5,402 bases of DNA, taken from contig CALPZT020000144.1 of assembly GCA_943328365.2 (NCBI GenBank), positions 1-5,402 on the forward strand. The letters are read 5' to 3'. Positions 1 through 5,241 of this stretch are shown here, piece by piece; within the stretch, counting starts at the first letter, position 1; the number at the start of each line of letters is the position of its first letter. Made by a program: the position numbers and the translations under genes. The notes beneath the pieces are model-generated. The model was not told where the DNA came from. It ran no database searches and worked only from the letters and a program-made list of their open reading frames with translations. The stretch is from Bifidobacterium breve (GTDB taxonomy: Bacteria > Actinomycetota > Actinomycetes > S36-B12).

Positions 1-2
1 GC

Positions 3-884
3 GTTCTCCCCGGCGCAGCCGGCATGCCGAGCAACCTCGCCGACTGGGATCACTGGGTCACCCAGGTCGTGACCCGCTACAAGGGTCAGATCACCAGCTA
101 CCCGATCTGGAACGAGGCGAACCTCACCACCTTCTCGACAGGTAGTGCCAACGAGATGGCCGAGCTCACCAAGCGCGCGTACGACATCATCAAGCGCATC
201 GACCCGGCGGCACTCGTCGTCGCACCGAGCACCGGTACCCGGCTCGGTGGTCCGTTCATGAAGTTCTACCCGGCCTACCTCAAGGGCCTCAAGGATCGCG
301 GCTGGCCCGTCGATGTCTGGGCCGCCCACACCTACCCGGCCAGCCTCGGCACCCCGGTTGACCGCGCTGGCCTTGCCAAGAAGTGGATCGCCGTTCTCAA
401 GGCCGCGGGCGCACCCGCCAAGCCCCTGTGGGATACCGAGAACAACCTCGGCCTCAAGGGCCCGGGCCCGCTCAACCCCGATGTCGACATCGAGGGCGAG
501 AAGGCCGCTGACTGGGTCGGGCGTACCTACCTCGACTCACTTCGCCTCGGTCTCAGCCGCACCTACTGGTACCGCTGGGAGCCCGCCAATGATCTCTGGG
601 GCATCCAGATGTTCACCGGCACCCCGGGCGCAGTCGCATTCAAGACCCTCCAGGAATGGATCGTCGGCGCGACCTACAACGGTTGCACCGCAAAGGCCGG
701 CAACGTCACGTGCAACTTCACCAAGGGTGGCAAGCCGTTCGTGGTCCTCTACACCGACAGCGGTGCCGAGAAGAAGTTCGTCGTCAAGGGCTCCTACTCG
801 CAGGCGTGCTCACTTGACGGCACCTGCAAGCCGCAGTCCGGCAACAGCATCGTCACCAACGGGCCAGTGCGCCTGAGCAACTAG
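3..884 (+). CDS. Glycoside hydrolase, clan GH-A-like (GH39/GH5-like), 5' truncated
   Basis: Likely a secreted or surface carbohydrate-active enzyme with a TIM-barrel catalytic core. The frame is open from base 3, and the first ATG (base 24) is probably internal, because the visible part begins well inside the barrel. Numbering from that Met, IWNEAN (Glu31) fits the WNE acid/base motif after beta-strand 4, and LWDTENN (Glu139) fits the nucleophile motif at strand 7. VWAAHTYP (98-105) and YWYRWE (181-186) look like other active-site strands. Residues from about 217 to 286 form a beta-rich tail with four cysteines (221, 230, 262, 268) that could make two disulfides, which suggests export. The signal peptide would lie off the left edge. 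The substrate cannot be told; GH39-like xylosidase or GH5-like are alternatives. It converges on the microcompartment operon and shows no functional link to it. Stop TAG is at 882-884. Confidence 0.75.
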   Translation, partial: VLPGAAGMPSNLADWDHWVTQVVTRYKGQITSYPIWNEANLTTFSTGSANEMAELTKRAYDIIKRIDPAALVVAPSTGTRLGGPFMKFYPAYLKGLKDRGWPVDVWAAHTYPASLGTPVDRAGLAKKWIAVLKAAGAPAKPLWDTENNLGLKGPGPLNPDVDIEGEKAADWVGRTYLDSLRLGLSRTYWYRWEPANDLWGIQMFTGTPGAVAFKTLQEWIVGATYNGCTAKAGNVTCNFTKGGKPFVVLYTDSGAEKKFVVKGSYSQACSLDGTCKPQSGNSIVTNGPVRLSN

Positions 885-904
885 CACGACACTCGCTCAC
901 CGGG

Positions 905-938
905 CCCCCGTCGCAGCCAGCAATGGCAGCGGCGGGGG
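905..938. terminator. Bidirectional GC-rich hairpin terminator between convergent genes
   Basis: Arms 905-918 and 925-938 pair over 14 positions: CCCCC with GGGGG at the base, then G-C, one G.U, C-G, G-C, C-G, one A.A mismatch and three G-C pairs. A possible A919-T924 pair would close a GCAA (GNRA-type) tetraloop. The hairpin starts 20 nt after the glycoside hydrolase stop, and on the other strand it begins 6 nt after the GntR stop. On the + strand it is followed by a weakly T-rich run (TTCTCACTATT); on the minus strand there is no T tract. Hairpin terminators with poor U tracts are commonly described in actinobacteria. The pairing is seen directly; terminator function is inferred from position. 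Confidence 0.75.
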
Positions 939-944
939 TTCTCA

Positions 945-1745
945 CTATTCAGGCACCAATTCCACAATCCTGCCCCGAAGGCGCGCCTTCTCCGACGAGG
1001 GCGTCCCCCTCACCTTCACGCTGATGCGCGTGCGATCAGCGCGAAACAGGTCATGGGAGTATTCGAATGCCACACCGCGTGCATCCCGGGTCGTTCGCGT
1101 GATCGAGAGCAGTGGAGCACCGGGGTCGATTGACAGGATCGCGGCCTCGTCCGTCGATGCCGATACGACCTCGATGTGCTCGGTGGCCTCGTCCGGACGC
1201 AGGCCATACTCCTGATCGAGCAACTCGTAGAGCGATCCGCCAAGTTCGCGCTCCGGCAGCCCGGGGACGAGCTCAGCCGGGAACATCGCGTGCTCCAATG
1301 AGATCGGAACCCCGTCGGCAAGGCGGATTCTCACGAGGTCAATGACGAAGTCGGACGGCGCGAGGCCCAGTGCCGACGCGGCGTCGGCCCCTGCCGTTGA
1401 GACGCCGACCCTCACGACGCGCGACCCGGCTGTGAAGCCCTGATCGCGCAGGAGCATCGGCACCCCAACGATGCGCGAGAGGTCTCGCTCGACCTTCGCC
1501 GCAGCGATGAAGGTGCCACCCCCTCGGCCGGGCACCCGGCGGATAGCCCCTGACTCCTCAAGGGCGGCGAGAGCCTGTCGCAGGGTGGAGCGACTCACCC
1601 CGGTGCTGATCGCGAGCTCGCGCTCGGATTCGAGCTTCTGCCCCGGCTGCAAGGATCCGCGCTCGATCATGCCCAAGAGTCGCCTGCGCACCTCGTCTGC
1701 GGCGGGGCCGATCTGGCCAGGGCCATAGGCCCCGGGAGCGTCCAT
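945..1745 (-). CDS. GntR-family (HutC subfamily) transcriptional regulator with UTRA domain
   Basis: A 266-residue DNA-binding regulator, the usual length for HutC-type GntR proteins. Residues about 15-80 are the winged helix: LQPGQKLESERELA (32-45), the recognition-helix region VSRSTLRQALAALEESG (50-66), and the wing RRVPGRGGGTFI (69-80). Residues about 87-245 match a UTRA effector-binding domain, ending in the family-typical FEYSHDLFRADRTRISV segment (227-243). The start ATG lies 3 nt after the SDR stop, with a GAGG at 1757-1760 (11 nt spacing, inside the SDR gene), so it is the last gene of the operon and probably coupled to it. By position it likely controls the microcompartment operon, with an amine such as aminoacetone or aminopropanol as possible effector; this is inference. 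The operator should lie upstream of the first operon gene, outside the window. Confidence 0.9.
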   Translation of the reverse strand: MDAPGAYGPGQIGPAADEVRRRLLGMIERGSLQPGQKLESERELAISTGVSRSTLRQALAALEESGAIRRVPGRGGGTFIAAAKVERDLSRIVGVPMLLRDQGFTAGSRVVRVGVSTAGADAASALGLAPSDFVIDLVRIRLADGVPISLEHAMFPAELVPGLPERELGGSLYELLDQEYGLRPDEATEHIEVVSASTDEAAILSIDPGAPLLSITRTTRDARGVAFEYSHDLFRADRTRISVKVRGTPSSEKARLRGRIVELVPE

Positions 1746-1748
1746 TCG

Positions 1749-2537
1749 CTACATCGCCTCGAGGGCTGCGAGGGATTCGGGGAGAACCTGCCCGCCATCG
1801 ACTGCAATTGCCTGCCCGGTCACGTAGGCAGCCTCGTCAGTTGCGAAGAACAGTGCCGCGTATCCGATGTCCTCCACCTCACCGAGACGCCCCTGCGGGA
1901 TCGACACCTCCATTGAGCGCCGGTACTCGGGGCCGAGATCAGCGAGCCCCTCCGTTGCGATGTTTCCGGGCAGAACCGCGTTGACGGTAATGCCGTGGGG
2001 GGCAAGCTCGATTGCGGCTGTCCGCATAAAGCCGAGTTGGGCCGCCTTGCTCGCTCCGTAGTGCGACCAGCCCGGGGAACCGGTGATGGGTCCGGTGATC
2101 GACGAGGTGAGAATGACGCGACCTCGACCCGAGGTGATCAGTGCAGGCAGGCACGCTTGAACAGTGAGGATCGTGCCCTTCACATTCGTGTCGAGGACGA
2201 GATCGAGATCGGCTTCTGACATGTCGGCGAGGTGGGCGGCCGGGAAGATTCCGGCATTCGCGCACACGATGTCAATGCCGCCAAAGCTCTCGATCGCGGC
2301 CGCCGCCATCGCATCGCAGGCGGCACGACTTGAGACGTCGCCGATGAAGGTTGCCGCCCGGCCAGCGCCAAGGCTCGCGAGTTCGGCCACGGTGCGCTCG
2401 GCGTCGTCCTGGTTTCGACCGGTGATCATGACATCGGCGCCAGCCTTCGCCATGACACGGGCAATTCCCTTGCCGATGCCCTTCGTGCCACCCGTGACGA
2501 TGACCGACCTGCCTGTGATCGACGTGAACATGTTCAT
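1749..2537 (-). CDS. SDR oxidoreductase, probable (S)-1-amino-2-propanol dehydrogenase of the AAUM/RMM locus
   Basis: A 262-residue classical short-chain dehydrogenase/reductase. The Rossmann glycine motif is TGGTKGIG (15-22), the structural motif is NAG (94-96), Asn118 fits the catalytic Asn in DTNVKGT, and Ser145/Ser146, Tyr160 and Lys164 (YGASK) complete the catalytic set. Near the C-terminus AIAVDGG (244-249) is typical of FabG-like SDRs. Family alone does not give the substrate. The call rests on its place directly after the aminopropanol-kinase-like gene in a microcompartment operon, matching the M. smegmatis locus where the SDR was reported to act on (S)-1-amino-2-propanol/aminoacetone. 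Gly40-Arg41 after strand 2 hints at NADP(H), but weakly. It lies 7 nt after the kinase stop and 3 nt before the regulator. The start could be Met1 or Met3; the ribosome binding site suits the second equally well. Confidence 0.88.
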   Translation of the reverse strand: MNMFTSITGRSVIVTGGTKGIGKGIARVMAKAGADVMITGRNQDDAERTVAELASLGAGRAATFIGDVSSRAACDAMAAAAIESFGGIDIVCANAGIFPAAHLADMSEADLDLVLDTNVKGTILTVQACLPALITSGRGRVILTSSITGPITGSPGWSHYGASKAAQLGFMRTAAIELAPHGITVNAVLPGNIATEGLADLGPEYRRSMEVSIPQGRLGEVEDIGYAALFFATDEAAYVTGQAIAVDGGQVLPESLAALEAM

Positions 2538-2538
2538 T

Positions 2539-2546
2539 CCTCTCCT
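2539..2546 (-). promoter_or_regulatory. Shine-Dalgarno of the SDR gene, compatible with two starts
   Basis: On the minus strand AGGAGAGG follows the T of the kinase stop codon TAG, so stop and ribosome binding site overlap. AGGAG is 4 nt from the first ATG (2537), which is tight. The final GAGG is 7 nt from the in-frame ATG at 2531 (Met3), a more usual spacing. Both starts are possible and differ by two residues. Confidence 0.6.
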
Positions 2547-3522
2547 AGAAGGTTCTGCCCAGATATTCCTCTGCTAGCTGGCAACTCGTCGAGGTGTACT
2601 CGGCGCCCATCGACTGGGCGGTCTCGGTGTCGATGTGGGAGCCGATCCATGCGACGAGGAGTAGACGTCTCAGCATGATGAAGGTCGGCAGCTCCGCTTC
2701 GTCCGCTGCGCTCAGCTCGGCCACCGTGCGATAACCGGTCACCCATGAGTCGACGAGTTCGGGAACATACGGCTCATGCTCGATGAAGGAGAGGGAGGAT
2801 CCGAGGTCGTACATGAACCAACTGAGGCCGCAGTCGTCGAAGTCGATGACTGTCACGTCATCGCCATTGACGAGGAGGTTTGCCAGGCGCATGTCGGCGT
2901 GCACGAGGCCGAAACGATCCGGGCCCTTGCCGAAGCGATGAAGGCGCTCCTCGACACGTCGCGAGCAACGGGTGAGAACTTCAAGGGCTTCGGCATCGAC
3001 GGCTAGACCATCCTGCCAGGGTCCCCAGTGACCATGGTCGCCAATTGAGGTGTCGTAGTCCCACACGAACCTGCTGAACCCTGCCGGACGCTGCCAGCGC
3101 TTCGCGTGCTCGTGAAGGCGCGCAGTGATCGCTCCGAGTTGGAGAAAATCCTGTTGGAGCCTGTCCTCGGTCGGCTCGCTGCCCTCGACCCAGTCGAACC
3201 GGACGACAAAGCGCTCATCACCCGCGCTATTGCGTGCGGTCACGACAGACTCGCCGGTGAGATCGGGGAGGTACGCCGGAGTCTTCACGACATCGTCATC
3301 GCGCAATGCCGAGATCCAGTCCAACTCACCTCGGACCGCCTGCCTGGAGTGGTAGTCGGTCCGGTGTACCCGCAGCACTGAGCGACCCTGGACCGGATCG
3401 TCGATGCGGAACGTGCCGTTCTCCGAGACGTTGAGGAGCGTGACAACGGCACCTGGATCGATGCCGTAGGAGGGGAGCGCCGCTCTGGCGAACTCCTCGA
3501 ATACCTGTGCCCCAGCGCTCAT
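2545..3522 (-). CDS. APH/choline-kinase-fold kinase, probable (S)-1-amino-2-propanol kinase
   Basis: A 325-residue phosphotransferase of the aminoglycoside phosphotransferase/homoserine kinase II/choline kinase fold. The N-lobe has the nucleotide-binding stretch NVSENGTFRI (31-40) and VLRVHR (49-54). The catalytic loop is LVHADMRLANLL (206-217) with His208, Asp210 (likely catalytic base) and Asn215; the metal-binding motif is IDFDD (226-230) with Asp227. General annotation would call it aminoglycoside phosphotransferase, but an operon of shell genes plus an SDR matches the RMM/AAUM locus, where the homologous enzyme phosphorylates (S)-1-amino-2-propanol with ATP to feed a phospho-lyase that releases propionaldehyde. 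I see no encapsulation-peptide-like extension at either end. The start has GAGG at 3527-3530 (4 nt spacing) overlapping the upstream gene's TGA; the gap to that stop is 6 nt. Antibiotic resistance is an unlikely role here. Confidence 0.9.
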   Translation of the reverse strand: MSAGAQVFEEFARAALPSYGIDPGAVVTLLNVSENGTFRIDDPVQGRSVLRVHRTDYHSRQAVRGELDWISALRDDDVVKTPAYLPDLTGESVVTARNSAGDERFVVRFDWVEGSEPTEDRLQQDFLQLGAITARLHEHAKRWQRPAGFSRFVWDYDTSIGDHGHWGPWQDGLAVDAEALEVLTRCSRRVEERLHRFGKGPDRFGLVHADMRLANLLVNGDDVTVIDFDDCGLSWFMYDLGSSLSFIEHEPYVPELVDSWVTGYRTVAELSAADEAELPTFIMLRRLLLVAWIGSHIDTETAQSMGAEYTSTSCQLAEEYLGRTF

Positions 3523-3528
3523 CTCACC

Positions 3529-4182
3529 TCATTGCTCCCGGCCGACAACCGCGACAAGTGCCTCCGTGATCGCATCGCGAGCACGTTCGACCGCCTCGGT
3601 CCGGCCCCCAATGTAGACGCGCCCCGCCGCCCCGATCATCTGAACATCGACAAGGGTGATGTCGGGGGATGCCTTCTCGGCCTCATTTGCCGCCATGGCG
3701 GCAAAAAGCGCCGGGGTCATCTCGAAGACGAGAAGGCTGTCACCCGGCAGCAGCATCGACGCCTGCCGATTGCGGTTGATGATGACCGCGTGCTGGTCGG
3801 TGACATCCTCGATGACGTCGGCGTACAGGATCCGAGGCCGAAGTTGCTGCTCGGCTTTCGCCCCGATGCCGTCGAGGACTGCCTGCCCAGCGCGCATGAC
3901 ATCGTCCATCGAGTCAGCATGCACCTCGAGAACACCGAACTGGCGTTCAACAAAGAGAATGCCGGGTTCGATGCCGGGGACGGATCGCAGCGCAAGGTCG
4001 GTCACCCGCTCGATCGCCAGGCCGGGGGCGACCTCAATGATGAGGGCGTGCTGGCCAGCGAAGGGTGGGTAGCCCCTGGCTCGCGTCGGCGTGCCGAGGT
4101 ATGCGGCGAACTGCGGCTGCAGGTCGACAAGCGGGAGGTAGACGCGGAGCTCCGGCCCCGCCATCGGCGGGTGCTCGGTCAC
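3529..4182 (-). CDS. BMC-T: tandem-domain (trimeric) microcompartment shell protein
   Basis: A 217-residue shell protein with two BMC-like halves, expected to form pseudohexameric trimers in the shell facets. The first half runs about 44-125 (HALIIEVAPGLAIE, then FGVLEVHADSMDDVMRAGQAVL at 82-103). The second is about 130-215 (DSLLVFEM, NEAEKA at 166-171, GRVYIGG at 187-193). About 40 residues precede the first half. Its C-terminus is clearly paralogous to the partial BMC-T at the right edge. By gene order it corresponds to the M. smegmatis protein described as stacking into double rings with an offset, and such tiers can act as gated pores for larger metabolites or cofactors. The start is GTG (4180-4182), overlapping the BMC-H stop by 4 nt (GTGA), with an AGAAGG only 1 nt upstream, so translation probably depends on coupling. 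A later ATG at codon 7 is an alternative start. Confidence 0.9.
   Translation of the reverse strand: MTEHPPMAGPELRVYLPLVDLQPQFAAYLGTPTRARGYPPFAGQHALIIEVAPGLAIERVTDLALRSVPGIEPGILFVERQFGVLEVHADSMDDVMRAGQAVLDGIGAKAEQQLRPRILYADVIEDVTDQHAVIINRNRQASMLLPGDSLLVFEMTPALFAAMAANEAEKASPDITLVDVQMIGAAGRVYIGGRTEAVERARDAITEALVAVVGREQ
3686..3705. repeat. Perfect 20-bp palindrome inside the BMC-T gene
   Basis: The half-site TTTGCCGCCA is followed at once by its exact reverse complement TGGCGGCAAA, with no spacer and no mismatch. On the minus strand it encodes Phe-Ala-Ala-Met-Ala-Ala plus two bases of Asn. Repeated Ala codons around ATG make partial symmetry easier, so chance is possible. No function is assigned. 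Confidence 0.5.
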
Positions 4183-4469
4183 GCCTTCTTGTCGCCTGAC
4201 ATCGGGAAGAACTTCGCGAGTTCAGTGTGCGGACGCGGGATCACATGCACGCTCACAAGCTCGCCCACACTGTTGGCTGTCTCGGCGCCCGCCTCGGTTG
4301 CTGCCTTCACCGCACCGACATCGCCCACGATGGTTATCGCGACGAGCCCGGCGCCGACCTGCTCGCGGCCCACGATTGCGACGTTCGCTGCCTTGACCAT
4401 GGCGTCAGCAGCAGCAAGCGCCGCTACGTAGCCCTTTGTTTCGATGATGCCGATCGCATTGTTGGACAT
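4179..4469 (-). CDS. BMC-H: hexameric microcompartment shell protein (PduA/EutM/CcmK type)
   Basis: A 96-residue single-domain shell protein that should form the bulk of the facets as flat hexamers. The sequence is canonical: AIGIIETKGYVAAL (5-18), AADAMVKAANV (20-30) with the conserved edge Lys26, the pore loop QVGAGLV (37-43), GDVGAVKAATEAG (49-61), and VIPRPH (76-81) with Arg79. The pore-lining position that is Ser40 in PduA (KIGSG) is Ala40 here, which would make the central pore slightly wider and less polar. A short C-terminal tail (82-96) ends in SGDKKA. It is preceded by a good Shine-Dalgarno and by the longest gap in the operon (59 nt, with a hairpin), consistent with higher expression than its neighbours. 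The stop overlaps the GTG start of the downstream BMC-T gene. Confidence 0.97.
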   Translation of the reverse strand: MSNNAIGIIETKGYVAALAAADAMVKAANVAIVGREQVGAGLVAITIVGDVGAVKAATEAGAETANSVGELVSVHVIPRPHTELAKFFPMSGDKKA

Positions 4470-4474
4470 GTCGT

Positions 4475-4480
4475 TCCCTT
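4475..4480 (-). promoter_or_regulatory. Shine-Dalgarno of the BMC-H gene
   Basis: AAGGGA on the minus strand (within GAAGGGAA) lies 5 nt upstream of the BMC-H ATG. It is free of coding sequence and lies 8 nt downstream of the intergenic hairpin, so the hairpin would not mask it. It supports the annotated start. Confidence 0.7.
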
Positions 4481-4488
4481 CATTGGTG

Positions 4489-4510
4489 CCTCGCGACCGG
4501 TGTCGCGCGG
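4489..4510 (-). promoter_or_regulatory. Intergenic hairpin between BMC-P and BMC-H genes
   Basis: CGCGAC (4492-4497) and GTCGCG (4502-4507) form a perfect 6-bp stem with a 4-nt loop. Past one mismatch (4491/4508) the stem gains two more G-C pairs (4489-4490 with 4509-4510). It begins 18 nt after the BMC-P stop and ends just before the BMC-H ribosome binding site. There is no T tract on the minus strand after it, so a simple terminator is unlikely. A role as an RNA processing or stabilising element that sets shell-protein ratios is a hypothesis. Confidence 0.45.
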
Positions 4511-4528
4511 ATTCGTACTTGGTGCGCT

Positions 4529-4780
4529 CTATTCGTGTGATGTCGGTTCGTCGATGGAGCCGATGATGAGGGCATCAATCGGCGGTGTCTGGCCGCTGAA
4601 CCATCCGGCCGCGACCGAACCGGTCGAGACGAGGACGAGCTCGCCGATACCGGTACCGAGGACATCGAAGGCGATGAGCCTTGTTCCGGGCTCAACCTCG
4701 ACCTCGAGGAATGCCCCGCTGGGGATCTCGGGCAACCGCTTCGTTGACCAGACACTTCCGACCACTCGGGCTCTCAGCAT
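4529..4780 (-). CDS. BMC-P: pentameric vertex shell protein (EutN/CcmL family)
   Basis: An 83-residue protein of the EutN/CcmL/CsoS4 family, which forms pentamers that cap the twelve vertices of the polyhedral shell. Family motifs are all visible: ARVVGSVWSTKR (4-15), LIAFDVLGTGIGELVLVSTGS (35-55; Asp39 and the glycines of GTGIGE are the signature), and IDALIIGSID (68-77). The length is normal for the family. It has the best ribosome binding site of the window, overlapping the stop of the upstream accessory gene 8 nt away. The gene is followed by a 59-nt gap before BMC-H. Vertex proteins are needed in far fewer copies than BMC-H, so some step between these two genes should raise BMC-H output. 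Confidence 0.96.
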   Translation of the reverse strand: MLRARVVGSVWSTKRLPEIPSGAFLEVEVEPGTRLIAFDVLGTGIGELVLVSTGSVAAGWFSGQTPPIDALIIGSIDEPTSHE

Positions 4781-4784
4781 CGTT

Positions 4785-4790
4785 CCTCCT
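4785..4790 (-). promoter_or_regulatory. Strong Shine-Dalgarno of the BMC-P gene
   Basis: A full AGGAGG on the minus strand, 4 nt from the BMC-P ATG. Its first two bases are the last two of the upstream TAG stop (4789-4791), so a terminating ribosome would stand on the next gene's initiation site. Confidence 0.8.
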
Positions 4791-5241
4791 ACGAATCTTT
4801 CCTGATGATCACGCCAAGCGAGCGTGATCTGTCGCGTGCGAGCGGGGTGACGACGACCCGATGGGCGGTGACGATGACGGCCCCGGCTTCAGCAGCTGCC
4901 TTCACATGCCGTTCGGTCACGGCACCCTTGTCGACGCGATAGACGACATCGACGACATTCGTGGGCCCGCTGTGGGCAGGCGCCGTTGCGAGTTCGAAGA
5001 CCAGCTCACCCCGTTCAATGGCGGCTCGGTCCACGGGATTTTGTGCCGCTTCGATGATTCGACGCACCGCGGCGTCCAGGTCTGCCTGGGTGGAGATGAC
5101 CACGCGTTCACGGGAGGCCGCATTGAGCATCACACCGCGACCACCGGTTTGAACGCGTCCGTGCACTTCCTCGGCAATCACCTCGCTGAGAATCTCCCTG
5201 ACCATCTCCCGCAGGGCGGGCCCCGAGACCGGCGCTGTCAT
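4789..5241 (-). CDS. Microcompartment accessory protein with encapsulation-peptide-like N-terminus, function unknown
   Basis: A 150-residue protein with no enzyme motif I recognise. Residues 9-27 (ALREMVREILSEVIAEEVH) should form an amphipathic helix, with Leu10, Met13, Val14, Ile17, Leu18, Val21 and Ile22 on one face. This resembles encapsulation peptides that attach cargo such as PduP or PduD to shell proteins. A Gly-containing linker (28-40) follows, then a probable folded part: VVISTQADLDAAVRRIIEA (47-65), VVDVVYRVDKGAVTERHVKAAAEAG (97-120), and TPLARDRSRSLGV (132-144), a motif like the TPxARDxxxxxGI stretch I recall in other microcompartment accessory proteins. No signal peptide or membrane segment is seen. 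It sits between two shell genes: its ATG overlaps the upstream BMC-T stop by 4 nt (ATGA), and BMC-P follows after 8 nt. It may link cargo to shell. By gene order it matches the unassigned gene between the BMC-P and second BMC-T genes in M. smegmatis. Confidence 0.85.
   Translation of the reverse strand: MTAPVSGPALREMVREILSEVIAEEVHGRVQTGGRGVMLNAASRERVVISTQADLDAAVRRIIEAAQNPVDRAAIERGELVFELATAPAHSGPTNVVDVVYRVDKGAVTERHVKAAAEAGAVIVTAHRVVVTPLARDRSRSLGVIIRKDS

Noticed and set aside
458..469. 12-bp palindrome GGGCCCGGGCCC in the glycoside hydrolase gene
   Set aside because: Made by G/C-only codons for a Lys-Gly-Pro-Gly-Pro stretch; expected in this composition and inside coding sequence.
313..876. 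187-residue open frame overlapping the glycoside hydrolase in another frame
   Set aside because: Ser/Arg/Pro/Ala-rich translation typical of a shifted frame in GC-rich DNA; the hydrolase frame carries WNE and DTE motifs.
2545..3522. Antibiotic-resistance aminoglycoside phosphotransferase
   Set aside because: Fold-level motifs are shared with choline and amino-alcohol kinases, and the microcompartment operon context points to aminopropanol kinase instead.
3532..4431. 299-residue open frame on the + strand opposite the BMC-T and BMC-H genes
   Set aside because: It mirrors two well-supported shell genes, has low-complexity Arg/Asp/Gly-rich composition and no recognisable domain; GC-rich DNA often leaves the antisense frame open.
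4470..4528. Internal promoter in the BMC-P/BMC-H gap
   Set aside because: No convincing -10/-35 pair is visible on the minus strand in these 59 bases; only the hairpin and the ribosome binding site stand out.
4227..4805. 192-residue open frame on the + strand across BMC-H and BMC-P
   Set aside because: Antisense to two genes with clear family motifs; no domain or ribosome binding site to support it.
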